Shown here: one piece after another, positions 32,301-42,076 of the stretch | Layout: every line of letters begins with the position of its first letter | Numbering within the stretch: the first letter of the stretch is position 1 | Origin: Echinarachnius parma | Lineage: Eukaryota; Echinodermata; Echinoidea; Clypeasteroida; Echinarachniidae | DNA length: 64,000 nucleotides | Assembly: GCA_037951105.1 (NCBI GenBank) | Contig: JBAMJV010001285.1 | Location: 1 to 64,000 of the forward strand | Reading direction: 5' to 3' | Notes under the pieces: model-generated | What the model was told of the DNA's origin: nothing | What the model saw: the letters and a program-made list of their open reading frames with translations, nothing else | Databases searched by the model: none | Made by a program: the position numbers and the translations under genes

Positions 32301-34695
32301 GCATTAATACATTTTCTATTACGCTATTACCATTCATAAATTTGGTATCATTGGAAAGCGTGAATTCTCCCCTTTACATTGATATAACATTTGCTATGAA
32401 TATTTTATCATGGAATGTGCATTGCATCCAAATGTAGGGCAAAGTCAAAAGTGGAATGTTGCAAAATGCACTAATTTTGTCAACAAAGTGCCTTCCTTTT
32501 GTTTGAAGATTAAAACGTGGCTTGAATGCCTATTACGTTATTACCATTCATCAATTTGGTATCATTGTAAAGCGTGTATCCTCCTCTTTACATTGATATA
32601 ACATTTGCTATGGATATGTTTATCATGGAATGTGCATTACATCCGAATGTAGGGCAAAGTACAAAATGAAATGTTGCAAAATGCACTGATTTTGTCACAG
32701 TGTGCCTTTCTTTTGTTTGAAGATTAAAACGTGGCTTGAATGCATGACCACCTCACCCCCATTCAAGCCAAGGAAGGCACACTGTTGACAAAATCAGTGC
32801 ATTTTGCAACATTTCACTTTTGACTTTGCCCTACATTGGGATGCAATGCACATTCCATGATAACATATTCATAGCAAAGGTTATATCAATGTAAAGGGGA
32901 GAATTTACGCTTTCCAGTGATACCAAATTTATGAATGGTAATAGCGTAATAGAAAAGTTATTAATGCGCAAACCTCGATTGCGGAACTTTTTGTGCGAAG
33001 TATATATGTTTGAATTAATAATTTATATGAAACATTAAAGAAATATCACTATCGACAAGTTAATCCCCTAAGTTATAAACCTTCTCTTGCAGAAAGTGCC
33101 GATATCCTGGCCATTGGAGAGGTTGTTTAGGTCGATCCCCACCAGAGTCCACTATTGATTTTATTTTTTATTTCACAGTGACTCAATCCTGCAATCATTT
33201 TCCAGCATTGAACAAAATACCATCCTTTATTCTCAAACAAATTGATTCCCTGCAATATTTTTCTCTTGCAGGAAGTACGGATGAAGATACTGCTTCAGCT
33301 GGACAATGCTTCACCACTCCTAGTCTGGCAGAAGTGACTGACGAGCAGGGCTCGCAAGAAGGCAGTACACTAGGTACATGTAGATCAAGGGAACAATCTC
33401 AAATACACATTGATGAGTTTAAGGAGGATAGTGAGGAAAAAGGGAATGAGGGAGTCAAGGAAACTGCAAAATTTGAAAATAGAAGAACTTGCGAAATAAA
33501 CAGTGATGATCACTCCCGCGTGCATTTGAAAACGGTCGTAGATAAAAGACCCCATAGCTGTCATGTATGTTCAAAGGCTTTCTCTCAGAAAAGATCTCTT
33601 ATTCAGCACATGGGCATACATTCCAGTAAAAGACCTTTCAGTTGCAGCATTTGTACAAAATCTTTCACTTGCAAAGGTCACTTAAAATCACACATGAGGA
33701 CCCATACTGGTAAGGGACCCCACAACCGCAAGTTATACTGTACAAAGGCTTTCTCTTGTAAAGGTGTTCCAACAAGACACACGAAGATACATTCTGGTGA
33801 AAGACCTTTCAGTTGCAGTATTTGTACAAAATGTTTCAAGCAAAAAAGTCATCTTACGAGCCACATGAGAACTCATACTGGTAAGGGACCACACATGGGC
33901 ATACTTGCTGTTGAACGACCTTTCAGGTGCAGTGTGTGTACAAAATGTTTCAAGAAAAAAAGTCATCTTACGAGCCACATGATCACACATACTGGTGAGG
34001 GACCTCACGTCTGCAAGTTATGTGCAAAGGCGTTCTCTGGGAAAAGTAATCTAACAAAACACATGAGAACCCACACTGGTGAAAGACCATACAAATGTGG
34101 GATATGTACCAAATCTTTTGCTCAGAGTGGTAACCTTGTTTTACACACGAGGACTCATACTGGTGACAGACCATTCAAATGCTTTGTATGTACAAAGGCT
34201 TTCTATGAGAAAAGTTATTTAACTATACATATGAGGACTCACACTGGTGAAAGACCATTCAAATGCTTGGTTTGTACAAGTGCTTTCTCTCGTAAAGGTC
34301 ATCTTGCCAGCCACATGAGGACACATTCTAGTGAGAAACCACACATCTGCAAGTTATGTACAAAGGCATTCTCTTGGAAAAGTCAGGTAACGGTACACAT
34401 GAGGACCCATACTGGTGAAAGACCTTACAAATGTAGTGTATGTACACAGTCTTTTGCTCAGAGTGGTAATCGTGCTTTACACATGAGGACGACTCATACT
34501 GGTGATAGACCGTTCAAATGCTTGGTTTGTGCAAAGGCTTTCTTCCATAAAGGTAACATGAAAAAACACACAAGGGTTCATGCTGGTGAAAGACCTTTCC
34601 AGTGTAAGGTTTGTTCAAAGACTTTCTCACGGAAAAATATCCTGACAAAACACGCCAGTACACATAGTGGTAACATCGACATATACTGCTCTTAA
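26817..34695 (+). CDS. C2H2 zinc-finger protein, multi-exon, 12 intact fingers
   Basis: Probable nuclear DNA-binding regulator. Coding exons: 26817-26847 (MTTAIMSTST), 28432-28776, 30324-30470, optional 30928-31310, and 33271-34695. All the borders before the finger exon are phase 1, so exons can be skipped without shifting frame. Exon 2 has three repeats of an LSHDQ/LSHDE module with LKIEPP, LKMEPP and LKIKQES; exon 3 adds SPDLSHDQQ and VIKMEG. The KxE cores fit the SUMO-acceptor consensus, common in repressive zinc-finger proteins. The last exon carries 12 standard C2H2 fingers joined by TGERP/TGDRP-type linkers plus one degenerate finger (KLYCTKAF, first cysteine lost) and a short KGPHMG linker relic; fingers 6-8 and 10-12 repeat as a block. 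It ends at TAA 34693-34695. In exon 30928 the expected frame ends at TGA 31289, ahead of a strong donor, so that exon may be an alternative terminal exon. DNA target unknown. Confidence 0.85.
27125..27334. mobile_element. MITE with 65-bp near-perfect inverted repeats
   Basis: TGAGTGATTTATGCACCTCC and the following 45 bases are repeated inverted at the right end with about one mismatch; the 80-bp centre is CpG-rich. 210 bp, non-coding, in intron 1 of the zinc-finger gene. Such low arm divergence implies a young insertion. Confidence 0.9.
27335..28194. other. Intron 1 of the zinc-finger gene, CpG-richer part
   Basis: No coding exon recognised. The 27470-27860 stretch has many CG dinucleotides and a GCTAGCGCTCCGCACTAGCG palindromic patch, unlike the AT-rich surroundings; it could be part of an older mobile element or an alternative promoter. 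The ORF at 27630-27860 has no domain. Confidence 0.35.
28195..28326. mobile_element. MITE, GTTGCATAAAG family, copy 1
   Basis: The ends GGGGGTTGTTGCATAAAG and CTTTATGCAACACCCCC are inverted; the inside contains AGAGTTGCGATTGATTGCAA and TTCTGACTTGTGATT. Relatives lie at 50291-50440 and 63443-63600. Non-autonomous and non-coding. Confidence 0.8.
28889..29419. mobile_element. TIR element with GTAAAACTCCGTGTATAAGA ends and homopolymer core
   Basis: GTAAAACTCCGTGTATAAGA plus CGCAC opens the element and the inverse closes it. Next to the right arm lie a C run (29264-29285), an A run and a T run in direct succession, and the left arm has a T run near 28970. In intron 2 of the zinc-finger gene. The ORF across the homopolymers is an artefact. 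Confidence 0.85.
29568..29792. mobile_element. Half copy of the TIR element found whole at 32262-33008
   Basis: ACTGTTGACAAAATCAATGC, GACTTTGCC, CATTCCATGATAA, ATGTAAAGG and the terminal GAACTTTTTGTG match the right arm of the element at 32262-33008 with many substitutions. No left arm is seen, so it is a solo arm. Confidence 0.75.
31659..32043. mobile_element. TIR element, AGGTGTCATTTGTATGACGC ends
   Basis: AGGTGTCATTTGTATGACGC followed by ACCTCTTGACCCCC opens it and the inverse closes it (about 34 bases each). The interior contains TGACGCA-rich sequence and a brief CCCTAACCCTAA. 385 bp, non-coding. It splits what looks like an older repeat (TGGTCTAGTGAT on the left, TACTAGTGATCAC on the right). 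Confidence 0.85.
32155..32225 (+). mobile_element. tRNA-derived SINE-like sequence or tRNA pseudogene
   Basis: TATAGCTCAGTCGGTAAGAG gives an A box and GGTTCAAATCC a B box, with CCGG/CCGG anticodon-stem remnants between. Neither the acceptor nor the T stem pairs (the sequence after the B box is CTCTTTTTC), so it is not a working tRNA. Confidence 0.6.
32262..33008. mobile_element. TIR element with duplicated left arm (TA-flanked)
   Basis: The ends CGCACAAAAAGTTCCGCAAT and its inverse lie at 32271 and 32998, bordered by TATATA, suggesting a TA target as for Tc1/mariner-like transposons. Inside, the left-arm block (ACCATTCATAAATTTGGTAT through TTTTGTTTGAAGATTAAAAC) occurs twice as direct repeats, at about 32330-32520 and 32535-32730, followed by the inverted arm 32760-32950. 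No transposase ORF. Confidence 0.85.
33091..33130 (+). pseudogene. Possible dead duplicate of the start of the zinc-finger exon
   Basis: CTTCTCTTGCAG followed by AAAGTGCCGATATC resembles the true acceptor and exon start at 33259-33290 (TTTCTCTTGCAGGAAGTACG). In the phase required it reads ESADILAIGEVV and stops at TAG, so use of this exon would truncate the protein before the fingers. Either a decayed duplicate or a poison exon. Confidence 0.4.
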
Positions 34696-34834
34696 TCCAG
34701 GTATACAAGAATATTTCAGATTTCCCCAAACTGATTACCCGAGGCTGACCGAGGCAGAAATTACACAAATATGATACATATAGATCACTATTTGTCATGG
34801 GGTAATTTATATCTCTGAACTTATCACAGTGGAT

Positions 34835-35196
34835 CTTTTGCAGGTGCTAAGGTGGAGTAAGGTTTGATAATGGAGCCAGTTGAATGCAGTGCGATTACGC
34901 AGCGATCAGCCACAATGGTATCCTCCACTTGCTGGATGGTGTCTTCACCAATCGTGGAATGTGGTCTCCAGAAAGGGGAGCCGTTCCCAATGATGTCTGA
35001 GCACACTTGAAATGACAATGCCAGTGCCTGACTACATCATGCGATGGGGCGACCTCCCAATGAGTCCTTTCATCTCGTTGAACGTCCTATTATCTCATCA
35101 AACGTCTCCCACGGTGTGCGGCCAGTAACCTGATGACCGCTCTTTATTCAAAGGGCTTTATTATCACACCTTGCTCCACCTTAGCACCTGTAAAAG
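34835..35196. mobile_element. MITE, CTTTTGCAGGTGCTAAGGTG ends
   Basis: Inverted ends of about 28 bases with two mismatches flank a 362-bp non-coding segment just downstream of the zinc-finger stop codon. The ORF 34824-35018 on the minus strand is a shadow. Confidence 0.85.
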
Positions 35197-36299
35197 TGAA
35201 ACCTCACGACTACAGTATTATAGAGATTTTATAACAGTATTTTTATAACATGTGCAATTTCATCCTCCTACATTAACTCAAAGAGGGCCAGGAAAGCTTT
35301 AATAAACAGCCCTTATAGGAAATGGGTATGACATCAGTGACATAGCCAGGAATTCTCCAACCTGTTAGTGGGTAAGCAGGAGCTCCTTTGGGTGAGGTAC
35401 ATGGGGCGGAACCCCACAGAAGCTTTTTGATTTGAGCTTTTTGAAGGCCCCATATCAGAGCATTCTGCTATAGAGCAAGCAAAAAGCAAATAAAACAGGC
35501 CTGTGGAGGGAGGGGGGGGGGGGGGGGGGGGTGGGGGTCTCGGCCTAGAAGTCCGCTATGCCACTGGTTGACATCCTTGTAGGGGCTTTATACTCCAAGC
35601 ATGCTCAGCTGCTACTGACTATCAATTGACCAGTGTCTGACTTTTCACTGTGTGTTTGAAACTTGCACAACTTAACCTGTAGTCTTGGTCTCAGTCACCC
35701 CCCACTCGTTCAACTTGACCATTGGTCTTGGTCACATCTGCCCTCACCCCCAATGGCGTAGCAAGAGGAGGGGGGTTCCCGGGCCTGAGCCACCCCCCCC
35801 CATCTTTGTGAAGAGTCATGGGTACACACGGTCAATTTGAAGTGACACCAGCAGGTTCGCTTTGCAGATTTCATATATGCCATTGTGAATGTTTGTTTTT
35901 AAATTGTTTAGGATTATATGAACAATTATGATCTGCCAGATCTCGTGAAAGGTACTTTTTATGGCATCCTTACCATCCATATCAATAATATGTGTAATGA
36001 TACACAATTCAGGTATCAAAAATAAGTTCCTGAAATATATTGTTTTTTTTAAATTCATGTTCTGTTCCAGCCCCTCTGTCGTTATTGTGTTTTGCTTGTC
36101 TCTGCCACTGATCTCTGACAATGTGTTGATAGATTATTCCATAATCACATCTATGCAACAAGTTGACAATGCCGAGTGTCCATCTTGAAACATGCGTTTG
36201 AACATAAGAAATCTATGGGAAATGCGCTATGTACAAACGCATTATAATGTTTTATTTCTTGTTATGAAATTAAATGATTGATCATTATAATTGGTATTT
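35197..36299. other. Intergenic, G-run and dispersed repeat pieces
   Basis: A G homopolymer of about 20 bases is at 35511-35530; around it are inverted GACATAGCCAGG and CCGCTATGCCACTGG remnants, and at 35750-35810 GGCGTAGCAAGAGGAGGGGGG. No gene seen; ORFs 35816-36121 (minus) and 35961-36188 show no domain. Confidence 0.45.
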
Positions 36300-37380
36300 T
36301 TATGCCTCCGCCAACGAAGTGGCCGGAGGCATTATGTTTTCGGGTTGTCCGTCCGTCCGTACGACTGTCCGTACGACTGTCCGTACGACTGTCCGTACGT
36401 ACGTCCGTACGTACGTCCCGTTTTCGTTCTCACGATATCTCAAGAACCGGTTGACCGATCAATTTCAAACTTGATACGAGTGTACATATTGGGGTGACAA
36501 TGATCTGATTAGATTTTGAGGTTCATGAGGTCAAAGGTCAAGGTCACAGGACTCAATATATGTTAAAAAATGCCTCGTTCTCGCGATATCTCAAGAACCG
36601 GTTGACGGATCAATTTCAAACTTGGTATGACTGTACATATTGGGATGACAATGATCTGATTAGATTTTGGGGTTCATGAGTTCAAAGGTCAAGGTCACAG
36701 GACTCAATATATGTTAAAAAATGCCTCGTTCTCGCGATATCTCGAGAACCTCTGACAGATCAAATTCAAACTTGGTATGAGTGTATATATTGGGGTGACA
36801 ATGATCTGATTAGATTTTGGGGTATATGAGGTCAAAGGTCAAGGTCGCAGGACTCAATATATGTTTAAAAATGCCTTGTTCTCGCGATATCTTGAGAACC
36901 TGTAGACAGATCAAATTCAAACTTGGTATGAGTGTATATATTGGGAAGACAATGATCTGATTAGATTTTGGGGTTCATGAGGTCAAAGGTCAAGGTCACA
37001 GGACTCAATATATGTGCAAAAAAGCATCCTTCTCGCGATATCTCAAGAACCGTTTGACAGATCAATTTTAAACTTGGAATGAGTTACATATACATCGGGG
37101 TGGCAATGATTGGATTAGATTTGGGGATCATGAGGTCAAAGGTCAAGGTCACATGACTCGAAATATATGCAAAAATGGCTTGTAATGGCAAAATCTGAAG
37201 AACTGAATGTCAGATTTCAGTTTAACTTGGTACCTGAATTTTTGTTGGGAGCCAATGTAGCCATCAAAGTTTGGGGTCTATGGTCAAGGTCACAGAACTC
37301 AAAATATATATGAATTTTTTTTTTTCAGTGCACGTTATTTTGGGCTTGATATTAAAAATTGCGTCATAGCGGAGGCATAA
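36300..37380. repeat. Short-TIR element carrying a six-unit, ~151-bp tandem repeat
   Basis: It is bounded by TATGCCTCCG and CGGAGGCATA. After a GTCCGTACGACT microsatellite-like block (36350-36415) come six units starting with TTCTCGCGATATCTCAAGAA-type sequence near 36428, 36580, 36731, 36881, 37032 and (degraded) 37180. Each unit has CAATGATCTGATTAGATTTT and then AGGTCAAAGGTCAAGGTCAC. Similar repeats are widespread in marine invertebrate genomes as I recall. Non-coding; the ORFs across the GTCCGTAC block are artefacts. Confidence 0.85.
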
Positions 37381-37466
37381 TTTTCGACTGCGCGCAGTCG
37401 AAGATCCATCTAGTTATTTCTATTATTATCATTAGTAGTAGAATTACTATTAGTATGATTATTATT

Positions 37467-38085
37467 TACCTCCGCCCAACGAAGTTGGAGGAGGTACCAT
37501 ATGTTTTCGGTCCTATGAATGTGTTATCTGTGTTCGTGTGTTTGTCCTCTACTGTGTTCTGCGCGTGCGCGGACTTCCAGACACGGCCGGTTGCATCGCA
37601 TAGGTTTGAGGCGAGCTCATGATGTACGCGTTTAATCCTTTGTGTCCGCAGGTAAACCAAGCTAGGCGAGTTAGCAGCATCGGTAGTGCGTCAGATTTAC
37701 ATGCAAGAGATCTCTGGTTCGATCCCGCCCATCGGACAACGCTTTTTTTTCTTGTTCAAACATTGCTGTGTTTTTAAACAACTTTCTTTGATTTTCATAA
37801 TTAGTAGTATAGATAAACCAGGTTCAGAAGTTGTTCAGACCTGTGTTACCATGGATTGTACTAGCAGAAAAATCCATGGTGTTACTGAACATTTTATTCT
37901 ATCGTGCAATTTGCACGGGTCCGTAGTCCTCTAGTTTGTCAAACAAATCAATAATTTTGCTAAAATAACCACTCATACGGTAAAATATCTGTTCATTCGC
38001 GATCTCTTTTTTCAAGCACCAACCACTAGGCATTGCATTGCATGGGGTACAGTATAGAATATTGGGCTTCATTTGGCGGAGGCAC
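37467..38085. repeat. Related TACCTCCGCC-bounded repeat with a tRNA-like insert
   Basis: It begins with TACCTCCGCCCAACGAAGTT plus GGAGGAGGTA (hairpin) and ends with TTTGGCGGAGGCAC, echoing the borders of the previous element. At about 37660-37735 GTTAGCAGCATCGGTAGTGC and GGTTCGATCCC give A- and B-box-like strings of a tRNA-derived SINE; acceptor pairing is poor. Confidence 0.6.
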
Positions 38086-38475
38086 TCCATGAGTCTAGTT
38101 ATAATTATTATCACCATTTATGTATTATTGCTATTACTGTGCTGATAGTACTAGGGTCTGATATTATAGACTATAGAATGTATTGGACATCGATGATGTC
38201 GGCATGTACTCGGTGCATTGAGTGTGTACAATAAGCATTGTACAGAGTTCTACATCATGGCTCCTGCGTGAGCAACATCACTGTGTTTATCGTGAATAAA
38301 GATTTACACCTGAAATGACTTTGTACTCGACCATCATTAAATAGCATACTGACAGAACATTATATGGTGTCGGGGAAGCGGGCCTGCCTTGAAAAATGCA
38401 GATTCTGAGGGAGGAAAAGTGAAGTAAAAGTATTGGGATTTTGCCCCTCTTGCTCATTATGTGAAAGTTGATCTT

Positions 38476-39306
38476 CTTTAACCCTATCTTAACTGGGGGG
38501 GGGGGGGGGGGGGTCAATTTGACCCCCCCCTTGACTTTTCGCGCGATAATTCCGCAACGCGCGCAGTTATTGCCGCGTGACTTCATGAGTTTTTCATTGA
38601 AGTCTTGCGCAACTTTTGAGACCAAATTTGCGACGACCAGATATACCGTTCTAAAGTCACGTGACCTTTCGTAAGTGATCGTCGGCCCAAAAATTGCTCA
38701 ATTTTGTGATTTGTGTACAAATCCTATGGAAATTGATTTTTTCCTAGAATACACAAAACCTTCATTATTTTTCATACTAATCACTGCAATCATTTAATTT
38801 TGGGCTAAAAATGGTTGGATAATGGTCAATGGTACTTTATTTTGAAATGCCGAATAAATAATAATAAATAATAATAATAATTTATTCCATTGAAAAAAAA
38901 CAATAAAAAACATAAGTCGAAAAACAAAGAAATACATAAGAAATTTAAAAAACAAAGAAATACATAAAGAAAATTTTGGCTATCGCAATGTTTAATGTTG
39001 AAACCTGTTAATTAAGTCATATTTTAAGAATTAAGAATATTCATGTACAAAATTAGCATATTCTGAACAATATTTAGTGATTTACAGACAAAAAGAGGAT
39101 TTCTGCATAAATTAGTGTACTTCGGTAATGAATATGCGCATAATTTGCATATTTAACATTGGATCGTTTGAACGAAAACATGAACGCGTCGCTAATACTT
39201 CAATGTACCTCCATGCAAAATTTCGCGTGAATCGGACATTCGGTCTTCGAGATCTTGGGGGGGGGGGGTCAAATTGACCCCTCCCCCAGTTAGAATAGGG
39301 TTAAAG
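38476..39306. mobile_element. TTAA-bounded, piggyBac-like non-autonomous element
   Basis: The left end reads TTAACCCTATCTTAACTGGG and the right end CCCAGTTAGAATAGGGTTAA. TTAA at both sides plus CCCTA-type termini match the piggyBac target and end rules. Just inside both termini are G runs next to GGTCAAWTTGACC. The interior (about 800 bp) is AT-rich with no transposase frame. Confidence 0.75.
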
Positions 39307-39962
39307 CAAATTGAGGGGATATATCCCCCCCCCAATATTTGATGTGGCTTGTGGCCTGTATTATTATCCCCCCCCCCAATATTTGGGAACTATAAGAACA
39401 TTAGAATATAGGGATATTGCCCCCTCTTATTTATTATGTGAAAGTTGATAACATAGTCTTCTTTACTGACACCACATCTTGAGAGTGATAAACTCCCAAA
39501 ATGCAAAAGCCAACATTTTCCAGGAGATGCGCCCCCTGGACCCCCCACACCACCCCCCCCCCCCCCCGGACCAAACATTCATAGATCATTCAAACGTAAA
39601 GGATTATCCAGGACTAGACCAAGCGTATCTCGAGATCAGACATGGCTTGGTAATTCATTAATCTGTAATTTGATGTAACTTAGGTGGTGGCCTTGGGCAA
39701 TTCTACACAGTATATGGTAATATTGCCGTATTTAAACTGCAGTAGTACCACAGGTCTTATCTACAGCACTTGGTCAAAGGCGTCGATCACAGGGGATGGA
39801 GGGGGGGGATATATATCCCCACCAATAAAAATATAAGAGAACATTAAAATATAGGGATGTTGCCCCCTCTTGTTCATTATGTGCAAATTAATACTATACT
39901 ATTCTTTACTGAAACCACATCTTGAGAGTTACTATGAAAGTTCATCTGTATTGGTAGTTAAT

Positions 39963-42076
39963 ATAAAATCTATTTTAAACTTTTGATCACAATACAAATA
40001 TTTACCTCCGAAATTTTCGGCTGTCGTCTACAGCCTTCGTCAGCGATGTGACCCGACTTGACCTTTCGTGACGTAACGATCGATCAACGGGTCGTAGACA
40101 TTCGGTAGCTTGTATCGCCCCCCGTCTCGGTTCAGTGAAGGTTGAAAGGCCCGGATGTAGATTGCTTCCTTCACCCCTCTCTCGAAGTATCGAGCCTCCC
40201 TGTCCAAGATGCTGACTTCTTTCAAGTCTACTTGATGGCCAGGAGACTCGATATGGATGTGTTGTGAAACGTCCGATGCATACGAGCTGGGGCGTCGATG
40301 TTCCAGGAACCTTGTTTTGAGTGATCGCTCTGTTTCTCCGATGTATGATTCCTTGCAGATGCCTTTCGTTGTCTGTCCTTGGCAAGGAATCATATACACC
40401 ACCCCCGTAGCGTTCTTCTTCTCGGTCTTGTCTTTCGGAGCTACTAAGAATTGGCGTAGTGTTCGAGTTGGTTTGAACGAGACTCTAATGCCAACCTTAT
40501 TGAAGTTCCGTCGAAGAGCTTCCGAGATGCCCTTGATGTAGGGAAGAACCACGTGTCCTTTTGGAGGTTGAGTGTCTTTCCTGGCCGGTTCACCCTCCGT
40601 TGGCTTTTGGCGTTTGTTGAAAGCCCAACGAGGGTAACCGCACTTGGAGAGAGCTTTAGTGATGTGTTCTTTCTCTTTCTTGACAGTCAGAGGATCAGTG
40701 ATTACGGTCTCAGCACGGTGGAACAAAGTACGGATAACTCCTAATTTATGTTCTAGTGGGTGATTGGAAGTGAAGTTGAGGTATTGATCGGTGTGGGTGG
40801 GTTTCCGGTAAATCTGAATGTCCAAACTACCGTCGGGCTTGATCACTGTGGACGTGTCGAGGAATGCTAGCGACCTGTCTTCCTCACCTTCAGTAGTGAA
40901 CTTGATGTCCGGGTCAATCGAGTTCAGATGTTCAGTGAACTCCTCTGCGAACTCTTTCTTGAGTTTTGTGTGCGTGTCGTCCACGTAGCGGTACCACCAA
41001 ATCGGTGGATGGGGGGCAGTGTTGATGGCTATCTCCTCAAAGTGTTCCATATACAGGTTACATACAATGGGAGAAACCGGCGAACCCATTGCTGCTCCAT
41101 GAATCTGTTGATAGAAGACGCCATCGTAGACGAAGTACGTGCACCGTAAGCATACTTCTAGGAGTTGGACAATGTGGTTTACGGTGATTCGAGTCCTATC
41201 CTTGAGAGTGTTGTCCTCTTCTAGTTTAGATTTGATAATCTGTAGTGCTTTGTCAATCGGAACAGAGGTGAACAGTGCGGTCACATCATACGAACGAAGT
41301 TCTTCGTCTTCCTCCACTCGTTCACTCTTAATCGCTTCTGCAAACATCTGAGAGTTGGCAACGTGATGGCATGTCTTGCCCACGAGAGGGGATAGAATAT
41401 CCGATAGATGTTTAGCACATTGATAAGTTATGGAGCCAATACTGCTTACAATCGGACGGAGCGGAATGTCAGGCTTATGAACTTTCGGTAAACCATAGAA
41501 CTTTGGAGGGTTTTCTGTTGTGGGGTAGAGTTTGCGGTATTCATCTCTGTTGATACCTCCTTCATTTTCTATGTCTTGTAACACTTTAACCAGTTCCTTC
41601 TTGTATTTCTGTGTCGGGTCTCTCTTGCCTAGGTTTTTGTAGGTAACGCTATCTTTGAGTAAAAGTTCACATTTCTTTTTGTATTCAACTGTGTCCAAAA
41701 CTACTGCTAATCTACCCTTGTCTGCCGGTAAAATGCGAATATCTTTGTCTTTCTTCAAATCATCGAGGGCTTTCACAACACATCCATATCGAGTCTCCTG
41801 GCCATCAAGTAGACTTGAAAGAAGTCAGCATCTTGGACAGGGAGGCTCGATACTTCGAGAGAGGGGTGAAGGAAGCAATCTACATCCGGGCCTTTCAACC
41901 TTCACTGAACCGAGACGGGGGGCGATACAAGCTACCGAATGTCTACGACCCGTTGATCGATCGTTACGTCACGAAAGGTCAAGTCGGGTCACATCGCTGA
42001 CGAAGGCTGTAGACGACAGCCGAAAATTTCGGAGGTAAATATTTGTATTGTGATCAAAAGTTTAAAATAGATTTTA
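39963..42076 (-). mobile_element. Penelope-like element with inverted 3'-end copies at both borders
   Basis: Retroelement of the Penelope group: reverse transcriptase followed by a GIY-YIG endonuclease, read on the minus strand. The 3' terminal portion (39966-40265 on the plus strand) recurs in inverted orientation at 41770-42075, so the element is bounded by roughly 300-bp inverted repeats; compound and inverted layouts are known for Penelope-like elements. The main frame is long and open, but the 5' part is replaced by the inverted segment. CATCTTGAGAGT stands on both sides (about 39911 and 42078) and may mark the target duplication. High identity of the two arms suggests a fairly recent insertion. 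Confidence 0.88.
40040..41776 (-). CDS. Penelope-type reverse transcriptase with GIY-YIG endonuclease
   Basis: Open frame of 578 residues. The N-terminal half shows RT blocks typical of Penelope elements: ILPADKG, KFYGLPKVHKPDIPLRPIVS, SYDVTALFTSVPI, GAAMGSPVSPIVCNLYME and the catalytic YRYVDDTHT. The C-terminal part has the GIY-YIG nuclease signature (GVVYMIPC, then SYIGETERSLKTRFLEHRR), which would nick target DNA. The conserved block LAFLDTSTVIKPDGSLDIQI lies between. The start codon (41776) falls near the junction with the inverted segment, so the natural N-terminus is absent. ORFs antisense to it are shadows. Confidence 0.9.
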   Translation of the reverse strand: MKALDDLKKDKDIRILPADKGRLAVVLDTVEYKKKCELLLKDSVTYKNLGKRDPTQKYKKELVKVLQDIENEGGINRDEYRKLYPTTENPPKFYGLPKVHKPDIPLRPIVSSIGSITYQCAKHLSDILSPLVGKTCHHVANSQMFAEAIKSERVEEDEELRSYDVTALFTSVPIDKALQIIKSKLEEDNTLKDRTRITVNHIVQLLEVCLRCTYFVYDGVFYQQIHGAAMGSPVSPIVCNLYMEHFEEIAINTAPHPPIWWYRYVDDTHTKLKKEFAEEFTEHLNSIDPDIKFTTEGEEDRSLAFLDTSTVIKPDGSLDIQIYRKPTHTDQYLNFTSNHPLEHKLGVIRTLFHRAETVITDPLTVKKEKEHITKALSKCGYPRWAFNKRQKPTEGEPARKDTQPPKGHVVLPYIKGISEALRRNFNKVGIRVSFKPTRTLRQFLVAPKDKTEKKNATGVVYMIPCQGQTTKGICKESYIGETERSLKTRFLEHRRPSSYASDVSQHIHIESPGHQVDLKEVSILDREARYFERGVKEAIYIRAFQPSLNRDGGRYKLPNVYDPLIDRYVTKGQVGSHR

